Source: Struthidea cinerea
Taxonomy: Eukaryota > Chordata > Aves > Passeriformes > Corcoracidae
Assembly (NCBI GenBank): GCA_013397865.1
Contig: VZTI01000618.1
Span: 196,855-260,854 of the forward strand
DNA length: 64,000 bases
Direction: 5' to 3'
Below are positions 1 through 11,150 of this stretch, piece after piece (positions within the stretch are counted from its first letter, which is position 1; each line of letters starts with the position of its first letter). The position numbers and the translations under genes are program-made. The notes beneath the pieces are model-generated. The model made no database searches and was not told the origin of the DNA. It saw nothing but the letters and a program-made list of their open reading frames with translations.

Positions 1-43
1 TTTTTTTTTTTCTTTCTTTCTTTTTCTTTCTTTTTTTCCCCCC
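1..43. repeat. Pyrimidine tract (T/C rich)
   Basis: The window opens inside a run of T with scattered C (TTTC units), ending in a run of six C. It is simple sequence and may continue upstream of the window. In the opposite orientation it would read as an A-rich tract, so it might be the tail of a truncated element, but nothing adjacent supports that. Confidence 0.8.
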
Positions 44-3000
44 ATTTCTAATTCAAGATGCCTACATTTGATTTGCACTGTTTTGTTAATCTTGTAGAGA
101 AGTTCTGGCTTATGTTAGCTGCTGCTAGGGTTTAATGCAGTTTGTAGATAAGTTCACAATCAGCTGGTTTTTGTCTCCAACTGTTTTCCTTCTATCCATA
201 GACAAGTCTACAACAGCCTCGGTGGTCTTTGGAAGTTACCATCACCTCTTTAGAGGTCTGCAAATATGAAAGTTGAACTGGTATGGGGATTTGAGCTTTT
301 GAATGTCATAAGGGATGTTTGGCTCTTGCTATGTCCAACTGAGTGGAACAAGGAGATGAACTGAACCTACTGAAATTGGAACCAGAACTGCAGGAGCTGT
401 GCTGGAGTGTGAAACTCAAGGCTAATCTAAATATTTTTTAAGAGATATTTCAGTTAAATATAGACAAAGCCTTAAGTTGCAGTTTCAAGTACTTCAAGCT
501 GAAAGAAGCAGTCCTGCTTTCCTCAGGCTCAGGATGACCCTGATTCATCCTTTCTCTTGGGCTCCAGATGAGGATTTGAGTAGAATGATGAGCTGGATGG
601 GCAGTGGAGACAGCAAAGCTATTCAGTTTCTATCTCCCATCCCCAGACTGTTTTTTAGATGCTGACATAGGATCTATGTGTGTCTTGTGTATACAGGGCA
701 CCCTGATGTACATACGTATCTATGGGATCACTTTCAGGAATTCTGTCTAACCTGAGCAGCTTCTTTGTTAAAAGCTACTCTTTCCCACAGAGTTTTTTGA
801 TTTTACTGATTCATCATTTTCCCAGAGACATCTCTAGAGTGTGGAGAGGAAAAAAAGTCCTCTTCCGGTCTACTCATCTGTCATGAGCCTGATGGTCTAT
901 GTGAGATGGCCGGAAATGACTCTAAGATCATTTTTTTCATTTCTGTGCCTTAAATCCACTGCACACCAAATTGCACAAAGTGCAGTGGCACTGGGGAGCT
1001 GAAGCATCAGTTGAAACCTTTACAGAGTAAAATTATCTCGGGCATGCTATATAAATATAAGTATGTATTTTTCTAGTCATGCCCTCCAAGCTGACATCCA
1101 AGAGGAAATTGGTATGGGAAGGTATATATTAACTGTGCTCTGGGGGACCACCATCCATTGTGCTGAGTGCCTGCACGCAGGACAACATACTCAGCTTTAT
1201 GGATGAAATTTGCCAGATCCTCAAATGCTTTTGCTCGTGAGCATATTTGAAAATCAGAGAAGGTGATGACCCTTTTAAAATAAAAATGGAATTGCTGGCA
1301 GGAAGGGAAGGTACAACTCTGTGTTGTTAACATTTAAAGATGGTTATAAAATGTGTATTGGCTGTTTGTATAATTTATAGTGAAACTTCTGTTGCTTTTA
1401 ATAAAATGAGACTTCCAGTCAGAATTTCATGATTATGAATGCGAGCATTTTGTTATACAGCTTGGATCTATCCTACAAATAACCATTTTCTTGCAGAATT
1501 CTAGCTGTATACATAACTTAATGGGATTCTCTGTCAACATAATTCTTTCTGAAGTTGACTCTTAGTTGAATACTTCAAGTCCTTGAATGTGGCTCAAGAA
1601 CTGAGTTAGTGGTAACTTTCAGGATTTTTAATTTAATTTTTCTTTATTCCTTAGACTTGTAAAACTTCCTGTAATTCATTATTAGATTTACCGTTTCAAG
1701 TGCTTATTTAAAAGGCACCTTAGCTGCAGAAGCAAATCAATATTTACAGTGCATTAGTGCCACAGAGAATTTGAAGCCTTGTGATTAGAGTTCATTGCTG
1801 TTTTATCCACTCTTCAAAGAAACCACAGACTTCAAACAGTATCAGCCATCATCCTGGAATCAGTGACATTGCATTGGTCTCATGCGTACTTCATCTTGTG
1901 GTTTAATTATTAAGTTCCTTTCCTTTGATTTTCCTTTTAATATTTCAAAGTATGTCCTCTTCAAATCTATAGATTTTATTCAAATTCTGTAAACTAGAGG
2001 ATTGTAACCAACAATATATTGGTTAAAAAAAAAAAATCCGTTCACTATGTTCCTTTATGTTGTTGTTTTAATGGAGAGTATCAAACCCAAGTTAGAATGG
2101 TCTCTCAGAACAGAACTGAAGAGAATGCAGGAGATTATGTTTACAGCTTGTGGTTAACATAGTGTGAACAAGATTTAGTTCTTGGATTAAGACCTGTTAA
2201 CCATTGCCAAGTGCATGCATTAGAGCCAACTCTGTGTGCCTGTCCCATTCTAGTAATAAAAAAAATAATGCCATATATTTAAATTTCTTGTTAAATTGGG
2301 AAATACGTAGATGCAACACACACAAATTTTTGTTTTCTATAATTCACTTTATTGCGAAATTTGCTTAGTAAAACAAGTCACTTTTCTTTATGTATGGAAC
2401 CTTTTCATAAGAAGAGGCTAGAGTAGATCATTTGTATCTTTATATTGACAGAATACCCTTTTTTTTTTAAGATCTGATGAAATGTTCAGTAAACGTCTGA
2501 AAATATCTCAATAGCTAACCTTACTAAAATGAAACTGGTCTTATTAAAGGTGGCTCCTCTGTGAGTAGATTTTATAAAAAAGCTTTTCCTGTTAATGTTT
2601 TCTCTGGAGCATATTAGTATTTGGGAATTCCATTGCATAATTGAGTACCTGGATTTTGAAGAGTCTCTGCTCACCATTGTGCAAACTGTCAGGTTTTCAC
2701 TACAAAGCAAAAGCCAAGGCAGAGATAATGGCTTGCTCCTCTCCAGAAACGCTGGCTTGATTTCCAGTTTCATCCTTTCTTTCTTTGTTGGCAGTTTGGC
2801 TTCTCTTCTTACAGAAGTTCACCCAACTGAACTTTTGTTTTGTCAAGCAATTTGAAGAAGAAGTGTAAAAATACAAGAACATTTTGTTATCACCTTGCTT
2901 ATATATAGACATACAAGCATAAGGAGCAAATGAACTCATGTTTGAAAATTGTAATTCTCTGTTGTGGGGTGGGTAGCGAAGGCAAACATGATAATATGCA

Positions 3001-3480
3001 TGGGCTGCTGCTTGGAACAAATATAGATTGGTATTTTTCTTAAGTGGCACTCCATACTACAGAGCCCCTTTTTGGCTCAGGCTGATCTAATAAAGGAGAG
3101 TGTGTGTTCGGGGCTGCGCCAGCAGCACAGGCGCCGCTGGGAAGGGGTCACTTCATCCTGCGTGCTGGGGCGCTGGCTGGGGCTGCAGCTGAGCCACCTT
3201 TGTTCAGAGATCTCCTGTGGTTTGATAGGACACTGTTCCTGTGTTTGCTGTTGAGGGGGAAAGGAGATGCTTTCCCTTCAGCTGCTTCATGAAACCTGAA
3301 GTAGTTGAAAACAAGGCAGTCAAAGAAAAACCCTCTATAAGAGTCTATGAGTATATACTGAGAAATCAAATGCTTAGCAGACTTAACTCTGACCATTAAG
3401 ACTTTCCTGCATAATTAGTGATCTTTCATGAAATACTCCTTTAATTAATTCTAGTTCCATTATACGGTTATGTGTATGTG

Positions 3481-3506
3481 TATAAATATGTTTATACATA
3501 TTTATA
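3481..3506. repeat. Short perfect inverted repeat
   Basis: Arms TATAAATATG (3481-3490) and CATATTTATA (3497-3506) are exact reverse complements around a six-base spacer. It lies in AT-rich intron and is probably chance or weak cruciform-forming sequence. No function is implied. Confidence 0.6.
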
Positions 3507-5049
3507 AAAGAAAGCGTTTTATTTGCTGGAAATTACCTTTTGTTATGAAAATAAAAAAAAAAAAATTGAAAGGAAAGAGAAATAGTACAACAGTTGTGGG
3601 GAAAAAATATTAATTCTTTGTTATTCTTGTTTACCAGAATGAACATGAAATAGATTGACTGTTTTGGTGTTTGGTCATGTAACACTTGTTTATATCTCAG
3701 CAGCAGGAGTCCTAGCGGATTAAAAAAACTCCCATATTTTCATTGTGTGGCATGACTTACTGTATTTATTTATATTCAGTGTGTTCATAATGCCCTGCAA
3801 AATAAGAATCTTTAATATTATTAAATGTAACATTACCATGAAGCAATTGTCAAGATTGAGACAAGTCATTTAATAAACAACTCGTGTCACTGTGTTTTCC
3901 TGTTAGTATTGCCAGACATGCACCCTCAGTTTCCTTGGGAACTGTTTCATCAAAGCACTAAAACCTGGTCCTGGTTTTTATTCTCAGCTGTTGCCCAGTG
4001 TGCCTTTCCCACTGACTCAACTGCTTACGTGCCACTGCTTTCACCTTTTTCCTTTGCGCTTTGCATACAGAGTTCCCACTGCAGCAGTAAAGAGAAATAA
4101 AACTGATAAATCACAGCCTCTCTGTTCTGATGCTGCGTGGGAGAGTACTAAGAGGTCACAAATTCAGACAGTGAAACTTCTGTTTGGGCAAGGAGAGGAT
4201 AGATGTGTGGGTATATGTTGTAGGATAATAAATGAAATTGGAAAAAATTAAGTTGTATTTCAAAAGAAACTAACTTTAATGTGCCATCAAAGTTTCCAGA
4301 ATGGATGTGACCTCTACATATATTAAGAAAGCCTTACCTCTTTCCAATCAGTCTACCTGCCTGCTGCATCATTTTTACTAATGAAATATTTTTCTCCTGT
4401 CAGTCATGCCAGCTGGAAGGCTAAGGGAATCAGGGTAAATCAGCACAGGTCTTGTTTGAGCTGTCAGGAAGAGGCAAAGGAAGAATGCAGAGTAGAAAAC
4501 AGTCTCTCCCATACGTTGTGAGAAAGAAATGCAGAGTATGTTTTAGAAGGCAAGGAGGCTGCCTTGGTGGGCCTGCAGCTTCTTGGCAGCAGTTGTGCTA
4601 GCAGTGCCCAGGCTGCAGCCCTGGGAGTGGGGCGGGGGACACATCGTCCTAGTCCACCCCTTACTTTGTCACCAGGCTTTGGCTACTTGCTCTTTAAAAT
4701 ACCTGTGTGTCACCTGGTCGTTCAAGTTTATGTTGCATCTTTTTATTTTGCATGACACCCAACAGATAGGAGGGGTGCTGTGTTTGTACTTGGAAAGCCA
4801 CCGAGCTGTGCTAGGTTCAAAGAGTTTGGTTTTCCCTTCATTTTCTCCTTGTGCGGCCAAGCAGCAAGGCTGTGGTTTTGAGGGAACAGACCTTGTCCTT
4901 GAGGAGCTATGCTAAGGTCAATAACTCCTTACTCTGTGAAACCACATTCGGTTGCAGGCACTCTTCCAGAGCTTAAAAAAATATTTTTCCTTTGTCAAAA
5001 ACATTTTAAATCTAGTCAATGTTTATTTACTGTCTGTTTTATTCTTCAG

Positions 5050-5228
5050 ATATGCCTCTCCATGTCCGACGTAGTAGTGACCCTGCACTGATTGGCCTCT
5101 CAACCTCTGTGAGTGACACAAATTTTTCTTCAGAAGAGCCTTCACGGAAAAACCCTACCAGGTGGTCCACAACAGCAGGCTTCCTCAAGCAGAACACCCC
5201 TGGCGTGCCCAGTGCTCATGAAAGAAAG
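5050..5228 (+). CDS. PARD3: PARD3 exon A: linker with the 14-3-3 binding site
   Basis: This internal coding exon is 179 bases: two bases finishing a split codon, then 59 codons matching human PAR-3 residues 136-194. The acceptor is TTCTTCAG before 5050; the donor is AAAG then GTATAT at 5229. The ATG at 5052 is an internal methionine (M136 in human), not a start. The exon carries MPLHVRRSSDP; the second serine of RRSSDP (codon 5076-5078) equals Ser144 of mammalian PAR-3, the MARK/PAR-1 phosphorylation site bound by 14-3-3. The NFSSEEPSRKNPTRWSTTAG stretch agrees with human as I recall it. The last 10 residues (PGVPSAHERK) differ more but keep the same length. The region lies between the N-terminal oligomerisation domain and PDZ1 and is expected to be disordered. 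Confidence 0.97.
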
Positions 5229-8200
5229 GTATATTTCTTTCTCCCTCTTTATTAAATGAATGACAAATGTGCATGAATCTTGAATTGTTTTCTCTTTCTC
5301 TCATCTGCTCCTGGTTTAAACTTGTGTTTTCTGACCTTGTCCACCAAACCCCATCAGCAGCACAGAAGTGTTTGAGTCATGTGTCCTCACAGAGTCTCAG
5401 TGATGCCCACAGCAGGGACTCTAAAAACTTGATTTTTGCCATTAGCTATAGTTGAACCTCTGATTACTCATTATTCTGCAAAGTTTTTATTTTTCAACTT
5501 TTTCTTGATGCTAATAGGCCATGTCTATAATCAGTTTTACTGATCTCTGTAGAAGGCGTAATGTCAGTGAATAATCTGCATGCCCACAGCTGGTCTGGTT
5601 TGTCTTGCTAACACAGCATGGCTAATTTGTACTTTCTGAGGCTCTAGTCAAGTAATACAAAACACAAATTGCAAATTATTTCTCTCCTTGATAACAGTCT
5701 TAAAAATAAAACAGTGAAATGTAGAACGAGTATTTTTTCCTTCATTTTTTCAATATGATTTCAGTATCACTCCATGAATTGCATTATTTGCTAGAGAAGT
5801 CAGCAAGAAGCTCTCTTCTCAGTGCAATATTGAAAAAATTAGAACCATGCCCTTTTGTACAGATCCCAACATTGCCCATAATTGTGATGGTAACTTGCAG
5901 ACAAACTCAAAAGGAAAAAATGTATATTTTGTAATAGAAATGATTAATTTTAAAAGAATGTTGCACTTTTTCTTGCCATTCTGACTACACAGCACAAAGT
6001 CCTCTTGGAAAATATGCAGCTTATTATGGCTTTTTTCCCCCCTTCATTCCTATTAATTCTGTATAATATAAATGCAGACTAAGTCTCAGCGGTCAGGATT
6101 CACACACCCCAGATAAAGAGGTCTTTATACACTGCTAATGAACCAAACTATTTTCAGTGGGCTTTTGGTCATTTCAAGAGCATCTGTAAAAGCTCAGTGC
6201 TCATAGGCGTTGAGGTCACTGTTCATGCAGAGGTCTAAGTTTTACTTGGTATCGTTAGGTTTCTGCTTGATCAGGATTTCAGGCAGGTAATAGTATGTTT
6301 TCTGTCACTTGTGCTGGTGTGGCACAGAAGTGTGTGCTGTTTTGTAAAAATATGTTTTATACTAATCTGATTCAGGGAAGAAAAATGATAATCTAATCCA
6401 TTTGAAGTATTAACATTTTCAGTTAATTTTTGTGAAATCATAATGAGCTGACACTTCATTACTACACAAGCATAGATATGAGGGGCTATGCATAGCATAA
6501 TCAGATTTCTTTGAGTGTCTGAAGTTAGCAGGAATTGAAGAGAATTGAACAGCAGCTAATCTTTCACACCAGTCTTCTTGCATCATTAGTTGTTCAGCAT
6601 GTACTTACTCTTGATTTTTGTGAAAATATTTCATGTCTATTGGAGCACGGTGACCAAACTGGAGAGGAATGCATATGATCTCATATAGTGATGGGAAACA
6701 AGGCACCAGAGAACATTAAATCAAGGAGATTGGAAAGAACTAAAGTTACATTAGTTAGTACAATAGATGCTGATAATTTCTTTTATCTTTTTTGCACACT
6801 CTGTATGTTGATCATTTCAATAGAGCAGATCACTATTTTAAATAGATAAGATGCAGTAAACATCTGGAATTAAATAATTGCTTATGCAATATGTGTTATG
6901 AACTAATCCTGAGTTCATTTATGCTAGACTGATTTTTTTCTGTTTTCAGTGTCTTGATTTCTTCATGTGAGTCACGATTTTGTAGCCAATCCTATTTCTC
7001 TTACGAATGGGTATTAAGAATTCTCATTTTGTTTCCCAGTATTAGCCACAATTTCATTTGTATTATTATTCTGAATGATGCATCTTTGAAGTCCCTGTTG
7101 CCAATCTCTTACCAAAGTACTAGCAATGAATTTTTACAAATGTATTTGTGTTATTTGAGCTATAACAAGTCCTCAGTACTTAGGTTGTTTTCTTCAGCTA
7201 CTCGGATAACAAAGAGATGGCTGTGCTTTGTTTCAGACTGTTTCATTGATTATAGATGACACAGACATTTTGAGAAAAGCAATGAGAACAATCTTAATTT
7301 TCTGCTCAGTGCATTGGGCTTGAGCACCCATATATCTTTTGTGAGTGATTGGCACTATGTAATGTTTTCACTGCAGTTCTCTCTCTTGACAGCACAAGAA
7401 CATATGTTCTTGGGCTGAGATTTGCAGCACAGTTGTAGATTAGCAACTTTGCCCCAGCAGTATCTTGCAGAAACATGAAAAAGGGTTTCTGGGAGAGTTG
7501 CCAAAAGCTTCATCCACCTACTGACTCTAAGAAGTGACATTACTTTCAGCCCATCACCTCTAAGGAGAAATAATTGACAGGTAGAAACCGTGTCCAATTT
7601 TTGGAGGAATTAGCACAGGGGAGGCTGCATATATCTGGCAGAAGGGATTTATTTCTCGGGGACAAGAGAGAGAGGACCTCTTATTGGTGTTTGTTTCATT
7701 TTGGGTAAGAAGAATTTGGAATAGCAGGAAAATGGGCAGATGTCCAAGTTGAGATGAAATGAAGGGGTGAGAGTACTGTCGTGCACAGAAGGCTGTGAGG
7801 AGCCAGGACATATGCCAGTAGTTCTGGGCAAACAGAAAGGGAAAAGGGTGCTGGGGAAGAGCAAAAATACTCTGTTGAGGGGTTTTTTAGGGGCTGTTTG
7901 AAGGACCCTACTGATGAAACTGTAGTGCTGCCTGTAGTTACTGGGATAAATGAAGTGAGACATCAGGATCTCCTGTGTCCCTCAGGAAAGAAGAGAATGA
8001 CCAGAGAGAGACAGAGTTTGCTTTGGAGGGGCCTGAGTTGGTCCTGCAAAGACTTGGATGTGTGTTGAACTTGAGATGCATTTCTGCTACAATAAGTAGG
8101 ATATTGTTATATGAAATCCTTGCGCTAAACTGGGCGCACATTCTCATCCATTTTTCAAATCATCTCATTGTAAAGAAACATCTTATTTATTATCAGGATA

Positions 8201-10844
8201 TCATAATACACTCTGTATCCTTAGAATTGGAATCTCACATAATTTCTACTTTCTGTGTTTTTCACCTGTAAGAGCAACTGGAAACCAAGTGGTTTTAGTC
8301 CCAAGGTGCTCATTTGTTTGCAGAATTATTGATTATTTACAAGTTACTGTAGTGTTATTAACTGTACTTAGCTAGGTAATTTCTGACCTTATCCTTCCCA
8401 TGCATGGTTTCAACCAAATGAATAGGTCTTCCCATCTGTGAAAGTATTCACAAAATTGGCTCATGGTCACATCTAGTAGGTGAATTTTCTTCTTGGGATT
8501 TTTTTTTTAAATTGAATATAAAATCATTTTCAGATACTTTTTTTTGTGTGCAAGACACATATCTGTATTACCTAGTGACTCATACCTTGACTTATCCTGT
8601 CTCTTGCTTCCTTGAGCCATTCTAATGAAAAAAGAAGAAATCTCGTAGTAGAAATCTCTTCTCAGAGGCCTGGAGTAATACCTGATTTGCAAGCTGTAAT
8701 TTTGTTTGAATTGTATTGAACTGTAGCGGTGAACAGATTGTACACAGCTGAAGCATATCATGTGTGCTTTTTTCCACTGCAGTAAAATCTTTTTTGATAG
8801 TGTTGTTTTCTGAGTAACTGTTGATCTGAATCACATTCTTAATAATTCAGTACCAAAGCTTATTGGCTTAACTAACTGTCCTTAATAGATATGAGCTTCA
8901 TTAATGAAAATCATGTTTCTTTCCCCTTAGATGTTTGTGTTACAGTATTGGAAGAGTGTACATGCAACAACCACTTATGTTGCTTCTTATAATGACTGTG
9001 AATTAATTATCCCATGTATTTTCAGTGTGGTTTTTTAAATTTGCATCCCTATTTGTGGTAAGGAATGGCTTATCATTACAAATTAGTTACCTGCTTTGAT
9101 CCTGCTTTTCTGAAGGACTGAAGGCTTATCTGGTTAACCTGCCTTGCTTAATGCAGGGATACTATGTGGATAACCGGCTTATGACAAACTTCCCACTGTG
9201 ACTTTTCTGATTTTGATTCATATGTTGCCCTGTTAGAGATAACAACATTGGTACAGCAGAAGGAATTGAAAATGTGGGATAAATAGGAGCGCTCAAGAGA
9301 GAGAAAAATGTTTGTGCGTGCGCTTCTGTGCCTCTGGCTCTTGGGTTCACCCACCTGCAGCAAAGCAAATGGCACACAATGTGCTCTGTGGGGTAGATCA
9401 GCAACAGCAAGCACACAACTCAGTGTACTTGGCACATCATTTTGTAATTGCTTGTTTCCTTCGCTTTTTGTCCTTGCTGTTTAGTCAGCAGCCAGATTTT
9501 TTTCTTATTTGTTGTTAAATGGGTTTGGCCATATATGTATTTTGCGGTGGAATATCACTGTGCCTTGTAGGAATAATAATAATTTTTTCTAGGATATGCT
9601 TTCTTCCAACTTGGAAACCTAATAGTTTTGGGCTCTGTAAACTGCAGAGAAAGAATTTGAAACTTCATGTGAGTGATCTAAGTCTCATGTAGTGTCAATT
9701 ACCTTACCTGCAAAGCATTGTGTTTCTCACATCTCCTCTTGCAGGTATTTTTGCTGTTCCCATGGGTTGAGACTGATGAATACAAATTTTCAAATTGCCG
9801 AGTTGCAGGGTTTTATATTTATGTGAAAGATGCAATGCTTTCTAATCCTCTTTGTAAACAGAATGAAGAAATAATTCTCTAATGAAATGTGTTTAGATAG
9901 GAGAAAAGCATGCATGCATTTTTTGAAAAGCTTCAGCAATAATGGTATTTCAGTTTCAAAATTAGTTTCATTTAGCTTGGAGTCCTTTTAAACACAGCTT
10001 AGTGAAGTTTGCTTTGTTACTGTCACCAAAGACATGCTATTTCAATAGAATTTAAGTATAATTCAGAGGATTGAAGAGCCCTGTATTAGAATTGTGTGTT
10101 GGTGTCATTTTATAGACAGGAAGTCTGAATGGCAGAGTGTAAATCTGTTAAATTGACTAGGGAAGACTGTGGACTAAAAGACTGGGCATCATTCTGGGAG
10201 CAAGAGACCAAAGTGTTGCTGATGCTTCTTGGGAACCTTAGTCTCTGTTTTTGACTCCTTCGGAAGGGAGGTACTGTGTACCAGGTGAACAATATTGGTA
10301 AAGTGCTGTAATACAGCTGAATCCACTCAGGAGAAGTTCAGGATATCTGCAAAGAGCCTGGTATGTCTGTCATGATAGGTTTTAAACCCCCACATGATGA
10401 ATACAGCTTCCTGCTTTTGACATAAAAATGCAGTGTTTTAGACAGAAGTTCTAAGTGATTCAATAGCCATGAATATATCTTCATCCAGCTATATTTGAGC
10501 AGGGTTTGTTTTCTTTTCAGTGAGATGGTCACATTTTTTGTTATTTCAGATGTGATTTTGCATAGACGGAGAGGAAAGGAAAGTGAGTGTGGGTTATCCA
10601 CAGGTAATGAAATAAAGTGTTTTAATATGTAAAATGTTATAGAGGAGAGATTAATGGAAATTCAAGAAAATGAGTTACATGCATCAGTTTTCTTCCTTTG
10701 TGATAGTAACTTGTTGCTGGCAGCTTGTTATATGATGATTAAATAGTTTAGAGGAGTTGTACCCCAAGAGAGTACAATATAAAATCAACATCAATAGTGT
10801 GTGTTGTTTTTGTCCTGGGTAGCATGTAAAATTCATGACTTTCC

Positions 10845-11150
10845 CAGAATCAGAGAACAGCTGAAGTTGGAAGATACCTCTGGAGATTGTCTAGTCCAGC
10901 CTGCTTGGTCAAAGCAGGGGCAACTAGAGCAGGTTACTCAGGTCTGTGTCCGGTCAGGTTTTGAGTATATACATCTCCAAGGATGGAGCCTGCACCACCT
11001 TTCTGGGCAACCTCTTCCAGCGTTCGATCATTCTCAGAATAAGAAAGTTGTTTTCTTATGTTTGGATGGAATAACTCCTATTTCTTTATGTGCCCTTTGC
11101 CTCAGGTGCTTTCTTGAATACCATGAAGAATTGTCTGACTTTCTTTAGCA
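10845..11150 (-). mobile_element. CR1 LINE fragment, antisense to PARD3
   Basis: Read on the + strand this is the reverse complement of the avian CR1 3' region. It runs from an AATCAGAGAACAGCTGAAGT start, through TCTAGTCCAGCCTGCTTGGT and AGAGCAGGTT, to a TTTGAGTATATACATCTCCA block. CR1 is a non-LTR retrotransposon whose copies are nearly all cut short at the 5' end; this one keeps only about 300 bases. Both edges are approximate because the copy has diverged, and the terminal octamer repeat is not clear. The 115-residue open frame across it is chance. Confidence 0.88.

Larger units (their letters stand above)
1..5049 (+). other. PARD3: PARD3 intron upstream of exon A (3' part)
   Basis: This is intronic sequence ending in a good acceptor: a pyrimidine-rich stretch and TTCTTCAG just before 5050. 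The upstream exon is outside the window; the first two coding bases at 5050 need one base from it (an Asn codon, by comparison with human). The stretch holds a pyrimidine tract at its start, a short palindrome at 3481-3506, a small CpG cluster at 3105-3180 and a GC-richer patch at about 4540-4915. No other gene, RNA gene or clear transposon is visible. The open frames here are short and resemble nothing known. Confidence 0.85.

Noticed and set aside
5019..5051. ATG at 5019 as the start of a protein containing exon A
   Set aside because: Bases 5019-5049 are the polypyrimidine tract and acceptor of the intron. The PAR-3 match begins exactly at the splice junction.
10801..11148. 115-codon + strand frame
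   Set aside because: Most of it is antisense CR1 sequence.
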